Positions 8,205 to 17,347 of a DNA stretch of 64,000 nt are shown one piece after another. Position 1 is the first letter of the stretch. Every line of letters begins with the position of its first letter. A program made the position numbers and the translations under genes. The DNA comes from Halosimplex aquaticum (lineage in GTDB: Archaea > Halobacteriota > Halobacteria > Halobacteriales > Haloarculaceae). The notes beneath the pieces are model-generated. The model was given only the letters and a program-made list of their open reading frames with translations, was not told the origin of the DNA and made no database searches. Location of the stretch: assembly GCF_028747785.1 (NCBI RefSeq), contig NZ_CP118160.1, forward strand, positions 92,773-156,772, read 5' to 3'.

Positions 8205-9610
8205 GTGAACTGCCTCGGGGTCAAGCCCGAGGCTTCCCGTGGGTTAGTCGGACACTCCCACGCGACCATCGGCCTGATAGCCTCGAACAGTCGGGTGGGT
8301 CACGGTCGGGGCGTCCACGGCCCCCGATGCCTGCCGTCGCACCTTCCGAACAACGGGAAGGCTGTTGAGAACAGGCACATTTCGATTCAGTTCCTCCAAT
8401 CCTTTCTTCGCGATATTCACTGCCGCGTTCCGGTCAGCGTGGTCTTGCCGACCACACGCTTTGCAATTGAACCGCTTCTTCCGACGATTCGACCGAGCCG
8501 TATGCTCACACCCCGTAAAAGAACACGCTTGACTGGTGTAAGCCGGGTCGATGTCATCGCTCGGAATCCCTTCGAACGCCGCTTTGTACGCAACGAAGGA
8601 ACGGAGTTTGTGAAACGGCAACGAGTGCAACCGACGGTTCATCCGAGTGCCGTAGTCAATCGAGTCTCGCATGTGCTTGAGGTCTTCAAACACAACAAGC
8701 GGCGACTCGAAGTGCTGAACCCACTCCACGGTTCGTCGGGATACTTGGTGAAGTTGGTCGTGAATGTATCGTTCTTCCTTGTCCTCGAACACGCAGTCAA
8801 ACGCTGTCTGCCCCGCGTTCTGCATTCGTTTCCGCATCGTGAAGTATCGGTGGCGCTCTTGCTTGATTTCCGGGTATCAATGACCACGGAGTCAATGATG
8901 TCGTCTTCGTGGAGCGCAGCGAGTGCTATACAGTCCTCGTTGATGTCCACTCCCACGACGGTTTGAGCGTCGTGTTTGTCTTGAACTGTAGCTTTGAGAT
9001 GGGTGACGTTGACGTGGAGTTCGTGGTTGCCGTTACGAGCCATCGCTTCAGCGGTTCCGACTCGCCATTCGTCACTTTCGAGGGCTTGTTTGAGGAGTTC
9101 GAGGGTATCGGGTGCGCCACGAAGCGTGCCGTCCACCGGGTTGTACGGCTTAGCACTAATACGGTAGTGTATCTCGCTGTCTTTGAGTGTGAGGGTGTAG
9201 CCTTCAGTGAAGTTCATCCGCAACGGGTACGGTCCAGTTTTCTCGTGACTGGGCATATTGTAGTCGTCGCGGTCGTAGAACTGCTGAAGTGCATCAAATG
9301 CCTTGGCGATGATGCGTTGGGTGGTGTTCTTTACAAGGTCAGCTTCGTCTTCAAGACGTGGCGAGATGTCGTCCCAGTCCACCCCATCTTTCGCTAATTG
9401 AATGGCCTGGTTGTACACCCATCGGGCTTCGTGGTACGCGTCGGAGAGAAGTCGCTCTTTCTTGGGTTGGAGTTGGAAGACGAGTGTCTTCGTGAGCGAC
9501 TTCTCCATACCTTAATCGACGGACCCAGGTGTTGTAAAGGTATAGATTAGTGTTGATAGGTCAGGCGTTGCCGGCATTCACCCTCGGGTTCAAGCCCCGA
9601 GGCTCTCTGC
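8205..9610 (-). mobile_element. Second tnpB-only IS1341-type element (degraded)
   Basis: The 3' end of the element, at 8205 onward on the given strand, carries the hairpin CCTCGGGGTCAAGCCCGAGG right after the tnpB stop, where a guide RNA would end. The other end, near 9578-9601, has a related hairpin CCTCGGGTTCAAGCCCCGAGG. Outer boundaries are approximate because no intact target gene can be reconstructed. Confidence 0.6.
8244..9508 (-). pseudogene. tnpB: TnpB with a frameshift
   Basis: Reads from ATG 9508. The RuvC Asp is in VVGVDINEDCIAL. The frame is lost near 8870: the continuation (EIKQERHRYFTMRKRMQNAG) lies in the next frame and includes the Glu site VVFEDLKHM, the zinc finger (CSFTGCEHT, CKACGRQ) and the last Asp, DHADRNAAVN. 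A single-base indel therefore splits an otherwise complete TnpB of about 420 residues. It is a different subtype from the one at 5662. Confidence 0.8.
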
Positions 9611-9676
9611 CTTGACCACCTGTATATGAAGGATCGAATGATTGACCCACCGTATTAGGGATTAGAATATTATAGT

Positions 9677-9695
9677 TCAGACTATTATAGTCTGA
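9677..9695. promoter_or_regulatory. Palindrome upstream of the ATPase gene
   Basis: TCAGACTATTATAGTCTGA has 8-bp perfect arms around TTA, 47 nt before ATG 9742 in an AT-rich region that also offers TATA-like sequence. It is a plausible operator or promoter element; no cognate regulator can be named. Confidence 0.45.
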
Positions 9696-9741
9696 TTCCT
9701 AACTTCGGAGCACATATGTATCTCCCACAACGACTGGGAGT

Positions 9742-11157
9742 ATGGACCAGTTCGTCAATCGTATCGATGAACTCGATCGGTTGCAGACCCTCTATGAGAG
9801 TGGCACTGCAGAACTCGCAATCATCTATGGGCGGCGCCAGATCGGCAAGAGCGAACTCGTCCGCCAATCGATTGCCGACCGCGACGAAGCCGTGTACTAT
9901 CAGGCAGTCCAAGGAACAGCGACGACACAGCTCAGGCGGTTCGTCGAGGCCGCAGCGTCGACCTATCCCGACATCACGGCCGTCAAAGAGGAGTGGGAAC
10001 CGCTCTTAACGTATCTCACCGACAGAGACGCCATCATCGTTATCGACGAATTCCCGTACCTCATCGAATCGAACGGGGGACTTCCCTCTGTCATTCAACA
10101 TCTGTGGGATACAGCTGTCGAAGAGAGTCAGGCGACGCTCGTACTCACAGGCTCTGCAATCGGCATGATCCATACCCACGTCCTCGATGGCGGTGCGCCA
10201 CTCTACGGACGGGTATCCCAGACACCGAATGGCCGCCTCGAACTCACCCAGCTGCCGTTTCGCTCCATCCAAGAGTTCGTGCCGACGTACGATCCCGAAG
10301 AACGGGTGTTCGTCTATGGCGTCTTCGGCGGTACACCCCGATATCTCAGCCCGCTCGATCCATCACAGAGCTTCGGAGAGAACATCACGCGGCTGCTGTG
10401 CGACCCGGATGGCCCACTCCACGACGAGCCCGAAACCGTCCTCCAGATGGAGCTCAACGAGGTGAACACGTATTTTTCGGTTCTGGAGTCGATGGCCAGC
10501 GGGAACCGCAGTCGAAACGAGATCGCCCAGGGAGCCGGCATCGAGAGCACCAACACGTCGTACTACTTCGACCGGCTGGAAACCCTCCAGATCATCGAGA
10601 AACATCATCCGGCACTCGCCGATCCGGCGCGCAGCAAGCGGACTCGATACAAGATTCGAGATCCCGTATTCCGGTTTTACTTCCGGTATCTCTACGGCCG
10701 CGAGGGACAGTATGAACTCTACGGCGAGAACGCCTATGCAGATCTCATCGAACCGGAATTGCCCGACTTCGTCAGCGAAACGTTCGAATCGCTCTGTCAC
10801 CAGGCAGTGCCGGCGCTCTATGCAGACTACCAGCTCACACAGGTGCCAAGCCAGTGGTGGTACAAGGGCCAGGAAGTAGATGTCGTCGCACCAACTGACG
10901 AGTCAACGCTGATCGCTGGCGAAGCGAAATTTACCAACACCCCCCTCGGCTATGACGTGCTCGCGGACCTCGAAGACGACGTGGAGCAAATCGATTGGAC
11001 ACCCACCGGAGGTGGTGAGCCGACGTATGAATTCGCCTTGTTCAGCCGCTCCGGGTTCAAACGCTCCGTCGAGGAAGCTGCAGACGAGCGTGATGATCTC
11101 CGGCTATTCGATCTCTCCGATATCGTTGCCATTCTCGAGAGTGGAACCACCCATTAA
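9742..11157 (+). CDS. Archaeal AAA-type ATPase with DUF234-like nuclease-fold C terminus
   Basis: 471 residues. Walker A is GRRQIGKSE near residue 30 and Walker B is IIVIDEFPYL near residue 97. A sensor-type segment (ATLVLTGSAIG) follows. A winged-helix region (RNEIAQGAGIESTNTSYYFD) comes next, and then a DUF234-type C-terminal domain with PD-(D/E)XK-like EVDVV and GEAKF. This family is common in archaea and is often linked to defence or mobile loci, but its activity is poorly known. The gene is complete and stands alone, with a palindrome in its upstream region. Confidence 0.85.
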   Translation: MDQFVNRIDELDRLQTLYESGTAELAIIYGRRQIGKSELVRQSIADRDEAVYYQAVQGTATTQLRRFVEAAASTYPDITAVKEEWEPLLTYLTDRDAIIVIDEFPYLIESNGGLPSVIQHLWDTAVEESQATLVLTGSAIGMIHTHVLDGGAPLYGRVSQTPNGRLELTQLPFRSIQEFVPTYDPEERVFVYGVFGGTPRYLSPLDPSQSFGENITRLLCDPDGPLHDEPETVLQMELNEVNTYFSVLESMASGNRSRNEIAQGAGIESTNTSYYFDRLETLQIIEKHHPALADPARSKRTRYKIRDPVFRFYFRYLYGREGQYELYGENAYADLIEPELPDFVSETFESLCHQAVPALYADYQLTQVPSQWWYKGQEVDVVAPTDESTLIAGEAKFTNTPLGYDVLADLEDDVEQIDWTPTGGGEPTYEFALFSRSGFKRSVEEAADERDDLRLFDLSDIVAILESGTTH

Positions 11158-11239
11158 CGCCGGAGGGTAACAGCTGGGGATAGTTTTTCTCCCCCAAAGG
11201 GGTGCAGGGGAATCAAACGTACCCCCAGAGGCGAACCAA

Positions 11240-11347
11240 ATGAAAGAAACCAACAAGACGTCAGCGTGTCGAATAACGATCACTCTCGAGAGCGCCGAGC
11301 TCCCCGTCGACGAGCAAGTCCGCAACGCGACTCTCACCAAAGGATGA
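11240..11347 (+). CDS. Very small ORF, uncertain
   Basis: ATG 11240 to TGA 11345-11347 gives 35 residues (MKETNKTSACRITITLES onward). The composition is plausible and the purine-rich context GAACCAA precedes the start. It may be a remnant of a larger gene. Low confidence. Confidence 0.25.
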   Translation: MKETNKTSACRITITLESAELPVDEQVRNATLTKG

Positions 11348-11378
11348 ACAGGCAACACTCAACAGCATTCGGCACCTG

Positions 11379-11750
11379 ATGGATCAGAACAGTTCGGGAC
11401 TATGCATGCTGTTTGGTTGTGCTCCCGAGGTATGGCAAGACGTGATGAGTGAGTACCACGCGTTCAGTGAGCGAATTGGGGAAGAAGTTGCTCTGAAACC
11501 CCTCACAAGTGAGAACCCCTATGAGTTGGTGCGTGATTATCTAGATCAAGAGAGAGTGTCTTCTGCTGATAATGAAGGGATAGAGCCATTCTCTGAGGAG
11601 GCGTATGTTCTCCCGCAGTTCGCGGGGATGGAGTATGCATACACTGGCATCGATGCGGTCTACGTCTGGACCCGCGGTGGCTACCAGGTCGCTCGCGACC
11701 CAGAGGACTATCTTGATACAGTGAGAGAATTCCGGCCTCCCCGTGAGTGA
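11379..11750 (+). pseudogene. Fragment of the AYVLPQF/winged-helix family (copy 2) fused to unrelated sequence
   Basis: The middle of this frame (EEAYVLPQFAGMEYAYTGID, then VYVWTRGGYQVARDPEDY) is almost identical to residues in the gene at 7208. The winged helix is missing in front, and the frame ends shortly after the signature. The first 70 residues are unlike the other copies. This looks like a gene remnant left by recombination rather than a working gene. Confidence 0.65.
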
Positions 11751-11911
11751 CGAGTGTTCTGACGCTCTGTCGGAACCGAGGAGCGAACAGGGAGGGAGAG
11801 AATCGTGTAATTCCCGTGTCACACTTTCCGTGGCTGTTACCAGACTGAATGCCCAACGTAAGTATTTAGTGTGCCAAAAACGTACAAATTCTTGTGCGAA
11901 CTGAGATAGAT

Positions 11912-12049
11912 ATGGAGCGCGGTGGCGACCTGCACGAGCGGGTCAAAGAGTACGCTCGTGAGAATGGTATCCGCCATCCGCGAGCCTACCGCGAACTAAT
12001 TGAACAAGGGTTAGAGACGGATGGCCTTGTTGAAACCCTCAATCGGTGA
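11912..12049 (+). CDS. Small ribbon-helix-helix-like protein
   Basis: 45 residues starting MERGGDLHERVKEYARENGI and ending LIEQGLETDGLVETLNR. The pattern of a basic strand and two helices resembles the small proteins found next to haloarchaeal tnpB genes, such as the one at 35972-36115 in this window. No tnpB is adjacent here, so it may be a leftover. Function inferred only from shape. Confidence 0.45.
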   Translation: MERGGDLHERVKEYARENGIRHPRAYRELIEQGLETDGLVETLNR

Positions 12050-12416
12050 TAGTTCTCTGAACCCGTGCTGACGAAGAGCGTAGACCAGCAGTGGGTCGGT
12101 ATCGCTTCACACGAACTGCGAGGGAACCGCTTGGAAGCGGATAGGCAAGGTTATGACGCTGCTGGTGGTCGGTAGTTGATTCTCTCGGTCGTTCGTCGAA
12201 CGTGACGACTCCGTTCTCGGCGAGCGTCGGGGGACACGCGTTTACTACTTCGTAGGTGACGGTCACTTTGTCGGGTGTGACTGCATCCGTCTCTTGGTCG
12301 ATGATGTGCTCGATAAAGGCATCAAGCGATGCAGTTCTGTCGTCGGCGTCCGCTAGGTAGTCGATGAGTGTCTGCGACCATTTATCTGCATGGAATTCGC
12401 GGTCGAATGCGGGCAT
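12039..12416 (-). pseudogene. Decayed DUF7344-like regulator fragment
   Basis: From ATG 12416 the frame reads LIDYLADADDRTASLDAFIE, then LAENGVVTFDERPRE. This matches the layout of the DUF7344 winged-helix proteins, including the intact one at 12842. The C-terminal part after FDERPRE is low-complexity and unlike the family, suggesting a frameshift or truncation. Likely non-functional. Confidence 0.4.
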
Positions 12417-12841
12417 TGGTGGGTGGTGGCTGTTGCGGAACGAGCGTACTGTGTGATGCGTCCCGCGCGCCAGCCACGCGAGGAGAACGAGGAGACTGTC
12501 TGTTCGTCCGGTATCCCGGCTCAAACGGCCCCTTCATGATCGGAGCACGAACGAATAGTGTGCAGTCGGGGTTCCGTCCCTCATCATTGCGCCAGAAACG
12601 AATATACCCGTGCTACTTTGCACCGTGTGATGATTTGCCTCAATCTGGCCACCCAATTCTGCCGCGTCCTCAGACGCCCCGGTGACATCACTAGTCGAGA
12701 ACGTCGGGAATGGCGACTCATTCGAGCGGTCAATAAATGGAGAGTATGAAAACGCAAATCGGCCGTATTCAGCATTGAAAACCCCCGTCCCGACGGGTAT
12801 AGGCGGAATTATTATATTCTCTAGTCTTCTCTCTCTCTGTC
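12417..12841. other. Gene-free stretch upstream of the DUF7344 gene
   Basis: I see no convincing coding frame. The last 40 nt are AT-rich (GGAATTATTATATTCT, about 12807-12822) and give a TATA-like promoter for the gene starting at 12842. The remainder shows no repeat or structured RNA that I could recognise. Confidence 0.4.
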
Positions 12842-13291
12842 ATGGCAGGTGAACCCGACTCCGACGAGGTAGTAACATCCGATGCCTCCGCGTCACCGGA
12901 AACGCAACTGCCGCCGCTGGACATTTTGGAGATAGAGCCGGTGTACGAGGTATTGGCGCACTCCCGACGGCGCTACCTATGCTACACGCTTCTCGAAGAC
13001 ACCGAATGGTCGCTGACTGACTTGGCGACGAAAATCGCCGCGTGGGAGAACGACGTTCCTGAACACACCGTAACAGAAGACCAGCGTGAAGAGGTGTACG
13101 CCTCGCTATACCACGCCCACGTCCCGAAACTGGTTGACGAAGGCGTGATTACGTTCGATGAAGCAACCGAGACGATCACGACCGCCAGACACGCCGACCA
13201 AGTGTTGACCGCCCTTAAAGGGATAGGTGCCAGCCTCGACTCGGAGCAGGAAACGCACGCCCAGAGTGACATGGATGAGCAAGAGGGCTGA
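12842..13291 (+). CDS. DUF7344-type winged-helix protein
   Basis: 149 residues. An acidic N-terminal tail is followed by a winged helix: VYEVLAHSRRRYLCYTLLED, then SLTDLATKIAAWE, then HVPKLVDEGVITFDE. This is the usual form of haloarchaeal DUF7344 proteins, which are probable transcription regulators often linked to HalOD1 proteins. It is followed 10 nt later by just such a gene, so the pair is likely co-transcribed. Confidence 0.75.
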   Translation: MAGEPDSDEVVTSDASASPETQLPPLDILEIEPVYEVLAHSRRRYLCYTLLEDTEWSLTDLATKIAAWENDVPEHTVTEDQREEVYASLYHAHVPKLVDEGVITFDEATETITTARHADQVLTALKGIGASLDSEQETHAQSDMDEQEG

Positions 13292-13301
13292 CGAGAGTAC
13301 G

Positions 13302-13637
13302 ATGGCAGAAGACGACCTGACCAGCAGTGCCAATACGCACGGGACGCAGGTAGCACAGCGGCAATACGAACACAATGGCCAGGGGGAACTCACGACCGCA
13401 ATCATCTACGCCATCGCAGAGGCCGACGGCGTCTCTCTGAGCGAGGTGAAATCGCCACCGCTGTACGACTCCGTGGACGTACCAGCGATCGAAAAGGCGT
13501 TCTTCGGGCCGAACGGAGCCGGGGATTCTCGGCAGGGCGTAGGGACTGTCGAGTTTCAGTACTCCGACTACCTCGTGAAAGTCCAGAGCGACGGATGGAT
13601 ACGGGTGTACGAGCCGACCGAAGCAGACCACTCGTAG
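13302..13637 (+). CDS. HalOD1 output-domain protein
   Basis: 111 residues. The pattern GELTTAIIYAIAEADGVSLS, then PPLYDSVDVPAIEKAF, then VEFQYSDYLVKVQSDGWI fits the haloarchaeal HalOD1 domain, which is proposed to be a signal output module. It starts at ATG 13302 directly behind the DUF7344 gene. Probable two-gene regulatory unit. Confidence 0.75.
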   Translation: MAEDDLTSSANTHGTQVAQRQYEHNGQGELTTAIIYAIAEADGVSLSEVKSPPLYDSVDVPAIEKAFFGPNGAGDSRQGVGTVEFQYSDYLVKVQSDGWIRVYEPTEADHS

Positions 13638-13881
13638 AACGTCACTTCGGAGCCACTGCGTCCTCACACGCCGGATACTCGGCCGGCCACGGTGTTTGCG
13701 AGGCAATCTTTTACTCGTCGTCGTTCCTCGTTGGCTTCGCTTGCGGATGCTCGCGCGGTCAGCACTAGGCCTGTGCCGAACGGCCGACATCTCATCGTTA
13801 CTGGCCGGTGCAACCGATCTTTTTCCGGCAAGGATTCCGCGCGAGACACGCGCTATATTCAGCAGTCCTTTCGTCTCGGAA

Positions 13882-14733
13882 TCACGGACATCCGCCGTCC
13901 TCGTGTGAAACATCGAGGCTTCGCTCCAGATTGTGAACGAGGCACTTGATAACGAGTTCGCGGAACTGCTTCCACCAGCGGCGTGACCGGACGAATGCTC
14001 CGAATTTCTGTTTGATCGCCGCGTTGACTGTCTCGTTCATGTTCCGCCTTCGGTAGAGATCGCTGTCCAACCGTGCATTCCATGCCTTGTGGAGTGAGGT
14101 GAACTCACGATGCTTGATGAGTGGTCGAATATCGTGATTCCAGGTGACCTGCCGGAGCGTCTGGTCATCATATCCCTTGTCACCAGCCAGGATTGCGATG
14201 GATGCTGCGTTCCGTTTCACCACCTGTGGCGCAATCTGTGTATCGAGTTTTCGTGTCGTCGTTACGTGAATATCGAGAACGGCGTTGGTCGCTGTATCAA
14301 CCAACAGCGTTGTCTTCAACTGCCGAATGGTGAGGTTCGTTCGCTTCGTGTAGTGAGTTGAGGCATGCGCTCGCTCAAACCCGGACGCATCGATGCTGGT
14401 GACACCGTTCAGTGGCAAGTCAGCAAGCGAGATATTCAGTAACACTCGCCAGACAGCCATCTCCAAGCGGTCGAAAGCTTTGCAGAGTGTCGATGGTGCA
14501 GGGATCGAATCGAGATCGAGGGCGTCACGGATGCGGGGCATCTCGATGAGTTCGTCAACGAGGTCGCGGTACGTGGTCGTCTTCTTCACTTTGAGACAGA
14601 GGAGGACAACGTGTTGTCGGAGCGTGAACCGCTTCCGTGAATAGCGACTCGAAAACCGTGCCACAGCACGACGAGCCACTACCATAGCCCGTTCAACGAA
14701 TCGAAGAAGCCGTGACTTCGGGAGAGCATCCAT
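13882..14733 (-). CDS. IS5-family transposase
   Basis: 283 residues with the DDE layout: Asp in GVTSIDASGFERAH, Asp in AILAGDKGYDDQTL, and Glu in RRRNMNETVNAAIKQKFG. The N terminus (LRQHVVLLCLKVKKTTTYRD) is typical for haloarchaeal IS5 transposases. It starts at ATG 14733. I could not locate convincing terminal inverted repeats, so element ends are not given. The fragment at 14802-15017 next to its start may be a gene broken by this insertion. Confidence 0.85.
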   Translation of the reverse strand: MDALPKSRLLRFVERAMVVARRAVARFSSRYSRKRFTLRQHVVLLCLKVKKTTTYRDLVDELIEMPRIRDALDLDSIPAPSTLCKAFDRLEMAVWRVLLNISLADLPLNGVTSIDASGFERAHASTHYTKRTNLTIRQLKTTLLVDTATNAVLDIHVTTTRKLDTQIAPQVVKRNAASIAILAGDKGYDDQTLRQVTWNHDIRPLIKHREFTSLHKAWNARLDSDLYRRRNMNETVNAAIKQKFGAFVRSRRWWKQFRELVIKCLVHNLERSLDVSHEDGGCP

Positions 14734-14801
14734 CTCCTCTCTATCTACTCACCTGTCGTGTTTGTCAGCAAGGGTTTCAACAAGGCGAGAGGAACCAAGT
14801 A

Positions 14802-15017
14802 TCAGCCGTCTTGGTTCTTTTCTTCACACGAATACTTTTCACCGAAGTAAGGACCTTTACGAACTACATTGTCCTCTCTGTTCCAACTGACTAACCCAAT
14901 ATCCTCTAATTGCTCAAGGGAGTAGTCTCTGAGTTCGAGGCGGAGTTTCGCTACGTCTTCGTCGGCAGAAACAGGGTCGTCTCGGAATAGATCATTGGAT
15001 CTGTTGTGTGAAGTCAT
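14802..15017 (-). pseudogene. Truncated winged-helix fragment next to an IS
   Basis: From ATG 15017: MTSHNRSNDLFRDDP, then LRLELRDYSLEQLEDIGL, then VSWNREDNVVRKGP. This resembles the end of a DUF7344/winged-helix regulator without its first half. It lies 69 nt from the IS5 transposase start, so IS activity may have removed the rest. It could also be a short intact regulator. Confidence 0.4.
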
Positions 15018-15172
15018 TGGCTTAACATAGAGAGGCCGTATGCACTGATAAATGCTTGCGAATCTTACTCTCACCCATACTTTTGATTAACTGAGATACA
15101 GTCAAATAGTCGCTCATTCGCACAAAATCGACCAATACAACCACTCAACAGCACAGCATGAGCTGATAGAAA

Positions 15173-15355
15173 TTAATTCGGGTGTGCTACGATTGTAGTA
15201 GGAAGAACAATTTCCACGTCTGGAATATCGGGGTCATCATGATAAAGCGGATACGCACCACTCTCTATCTCAACACCGTTTTCATGTGCCTGTAGGATAG
15301 CTTCATCCAGAGTGTGACTGAGTTCTTCCTTCGTTGTTGGTCCAGATGTATTCAT
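15173..15355 (-). CDS. Small acidic hypothetical protein
   Basis: 60 residues from ATG 15355: NTSGPTTKEELSHTLDEAIL, then GAYPLYHDDPDIPDVEIVLP. A short amphipathic helix precedes a proline-rich tail. Codon use is acceptable and an AT-rich stretch precedes the start. Function unknown. Confidence 0.5.
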   Translation of the reverse strand: MNTSGPTTKEELSHTLDEAILQAHENGVEIESGAYPLYHDDPDIPDVEIVLPTTIVAHPN

Positions 15356-15410
15356 TATTAGCCCTACGTGGCAAAGACGGATAATCACACTGCATGGTTC
15401 ACAAGGGTAC

Positions 15411-15485
15411 GCTATATTTGCAGTCTTCCTCGACCGGCTGATTTAGACGAGATATGTCTGAAGGATAGGATTTCAACAGAGCCAT
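15411..15485 (+). repeat. Direct repeat ending TTTCAACAGAGCC, copy A
   Basis: About 75 nt matching 16060-16134 with few differences. The shared core is CGACCGGCTG, then CGAGA-TAT-TCTGAAG, then GGATTTCAACAGAGCCA. The end reads GGCTCTGTTGAAATCC on the other strand, which resembles IS6-type terminal repeats. The two copies are in the same orientation and bracket the phosphatase gene. Confidence 0.6.
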
Positions 15486-15584
15486 TTGGTCAGGAGTTGC
15501 GTCTGTGCCCGGTTATACCGTCTGATTTCTACTACCTGCGCAGGGGCAGAAGCTTGTAGTCGTGAGAAGACGAATAAGAATATA

Positions 15585-15974
15585 ATGACAAAGATCGCAT
15601 TCGCCTGCGTCGGAAACGCGGGTCGGAGCCAGATGGCGACAGCGTTCGCGGAACGAGAGCGTGACCGTCGTGGATTCCAAATTGACATCGTCACAGGAGG
15701 AACTGACCCCGCTGAGAGTGTCCATGATGAAGTCATCGAGGCACTCCAAGAGAAAGGAATTACTATTAGCGACCACTCTCCACGCAGAATTACCGCAGAG
15801 GACGGTATGGATGCAAATTACATCGTGACGATGGGTTGTTCCGTCGATCAATTCCGACCCAATGAGTGGAACGGTGAACATCGTGTTTGGTCACTAAATG
15901 CATCTGAGACGAGGGAGCAACGTGATGAAATTGAACAACGAGTCGCTCACCTATTCGATGAGATTGAGAATTGA
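15585..15974 (+). CDS. Low-molecular-weight phosphatase / arsenate reductase-like protein
   Basis: 129 residues. The P-loop CVGNAGRSQ (CX5R, residues 8-15) with an N-terminal KIAFA strand and the later DANYIVTMGCS segment fit the low-molecular-weight protein tyrosine phosphatase fold, which includes ArsC-type arsenate reductases. The C-terminal general-acid Asp loop is less clear, so substrate is uncertain. No other ars gene is nearby. It is flanked by direct repeats at 15411 and 16060, suggesting capture by a mobile element. Confidence 0.75.
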   Translation: MTKIAFACVGNAGRSQMATAFAERERDRRGFQIDIVTGGTDPAESVHDEVIEALQEKGITISDHSPRRITAEDGMDANYIVTMGCSVDQFRPNEWNGEHRVWSLNASETREQRDEIEQRVAHLFDEIEN

Positions 15975-16059
15975 GACGCACTTAACGTGGGATTCTGATT
16001 CGGATACAGAACGACGAATCGTATGGGAGTATCTCTACCGAGTCTCGAAGAATGTAGTG

Positions 16060-16134
16060 GCATATTCGCAGCTCTCATCGACCGGCTGTTTCAGGCGAGA
16101 ATATATCTGAAGAAGAGGATTTCAACAGAGCCAA
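16060..16134 (+). repeat. Direct repeat ending TTTCAACAGAGCC, copy B
   Basis: Second copy of the 75-nt repeat, same orientation as 15411-15485. It follows the phosphatase stop by 85 nt and is 73 nt from the next insertion sequence. It is probably the end of a lost IS6-like element. Confidence 0.6.
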
Positions 16135-16207
16135 TACGCTTAGTATCGACTATGAACAGGTTGACCAGGAGCCTGGGAAAGGCACCAATCTATGTTCTCT
16201 AGAGCTA

Positions 16208-17276
16208 GAGGGTGTCATAGAAAGCCTCACACACGAGGACGCAGGGTGTTGGAACTGTGTCTACGAGCGCCAGCACCCTGCAAGAAGAGGGTTCTATCGA
16301 CGAGTTCTTCAATGTCGTGGCTACCGAGACGCTCGCGTTGTTCGAGCATCTTGAGTTCGACTTTTTCAGCGAGTTCGACGTGTTCGCCCCCGCTCGCCGG
16401 GGGCGAACACGAGACCACCACCCACCAGAACTCTTCCGAGCGTTCCTCCACTGCTACTACAAGGACATCTACGGCATTCGCCCGGTCACACGAGAACTCC
16501 AGAACACGGTCGTCTGGCTCAGCTGTGGCTTCGATCGACCGCCCTCAAGAGACGCGGTCGATCGCTTCCTCACCGACCTCGAACACGTCGTCGACGAAGT
16601 CTTCGACCACCTCGTCGAGCAGGCCGCCGCCCGCGGCCTGCTCGACATGACCTACCGAATCGATTCGACGGACGTGCGAGCGATGCCATCCGACCCAGAT
16701 GCGTCGAAGAACTACGACCCAACCGCTGAGGAGTACTATTACGGCTACGGCTGTACGATCGTCTCAACCGGCGCAAAGATCCCGATTGCAGCCGAGTTCA
16801 CCGAGAGCAAACAAGCCGCAGAAGAGACGGCGATGCGCGTCACCCGTGACGCGCTCGCCGTCGCCCAGCCGATCTGGATGCTCGGTGACAGCGCCTACGA
16901 CACGCTCGACTGGCACGACCTCCTGCTGACCGCAGGAGTCGTGCCAATCGCCCCGTACAACCCGCGAAACACCGACGATCCGCTCAATATCAAGTACAGA
17001 GTCGAAGACCGCATCGAGAAACACAGTGACGAGATTCAGCTCAAACAGTCGATCCTAGACGAGACGTACAACCGCCGGAGTCAGGTCGAGCGAACGAACG
17101 ATGCGGTCAAGGACTGCGGCCTCGGGACGCTACGCGCCCGAGGCCGCGTCCACGCCCGAGCGCAGGTGTTCCTTGCGCTCTGCGTTCGACTCGTCGTCGC
17201 CGTCACCAACTACGAACGAGGTGACAATCCGGGAAGCACCGTCATCACGGTATGAGATGGATTCTATGACACCCTC
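16208..17276 (+). mobile_element. Insertion sequence, copy 1 (terminal repeat GAGGGTGTCATAGAA)
   Basis: Inverted repeats GAGGGTGTCATAGAA at 16208 and its complement ending at 17276 enclose one transposase. A second copy is at 54952-56019, where the ends are confirmed by a 10-bp target duplication. Here the flanks TCTAGAGCTA and TAAGGAAGCT do not match, so no duplication is visible. Confidence 0.85.
16257..17255 (+). CDS. DDE transposase of the 1069-bp IS, copy 1
   Basis: 332 residues. Catalytic candidates are Asp in YRIDSTDVRAM (about residue 138), Asp in MLGDSAYDTLDW (about residue 206) and Glu in QVERTNDAVKDCG (about residue 281). It starts with GTG 16257, where the other copy has ATG. Very similar to the transposase at 54973-55965. 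A 10-bp target duplication at the other copy is in the range of IS4-like elements, but I do not assign a family firmly. Complete and possibly active. Confidence 0.85.
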   Translation: MSTSASTLQEEGSIDEFFNVVATETLALFEHLEFDFFSEFDVFAPARRGRTRDHHPPELFRAFLHCYYKDIYGIRPVTRELQNTVVWLSCGFDRPPSRDAVDRFLTDLEHVVDEVFDHLVEQAAARGLLDMTYRIDSTDVRAMPSDPDASKNYDPTAEEYYYGYGCTIVSTGAKIPIAAEFTESKQAAEETAMRVTRDALAVAQPIWMLGDSAYDTLDWHDLLLTAGVVPIAPYNPRNTDDPLNIKYRVEDRIEKHSDEIQLKQSILDETYNRRSQVERTNDAVKDCGLGTLRARGRVHARAQVFLALCVRLVVAVTNYERGDNPGSTVITV

Positions 17277-17347
17277 TAAGGAAGCTAAGAGGGATGGGGC
17301 AAGGCTAAAGCAGGCCCGTGTTTATACTCTATGTAGGAAACGCAGGT

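Noticed and set aside
8187..8966. Plus-strand open frame of 259 codons across the second TnpB element
   Set aside because: It is the complement of the tnpB gene, whose minus-strand frames contain all RuvC and zinc-finger motifs.
13215..13913. Minus-strand frame of 232 codons over the HalOD1 gene
   Set aside because: Arg/His-rich shadow of the plus-strand DUF7344 and HalOD1 genes, with no conserved pattern.
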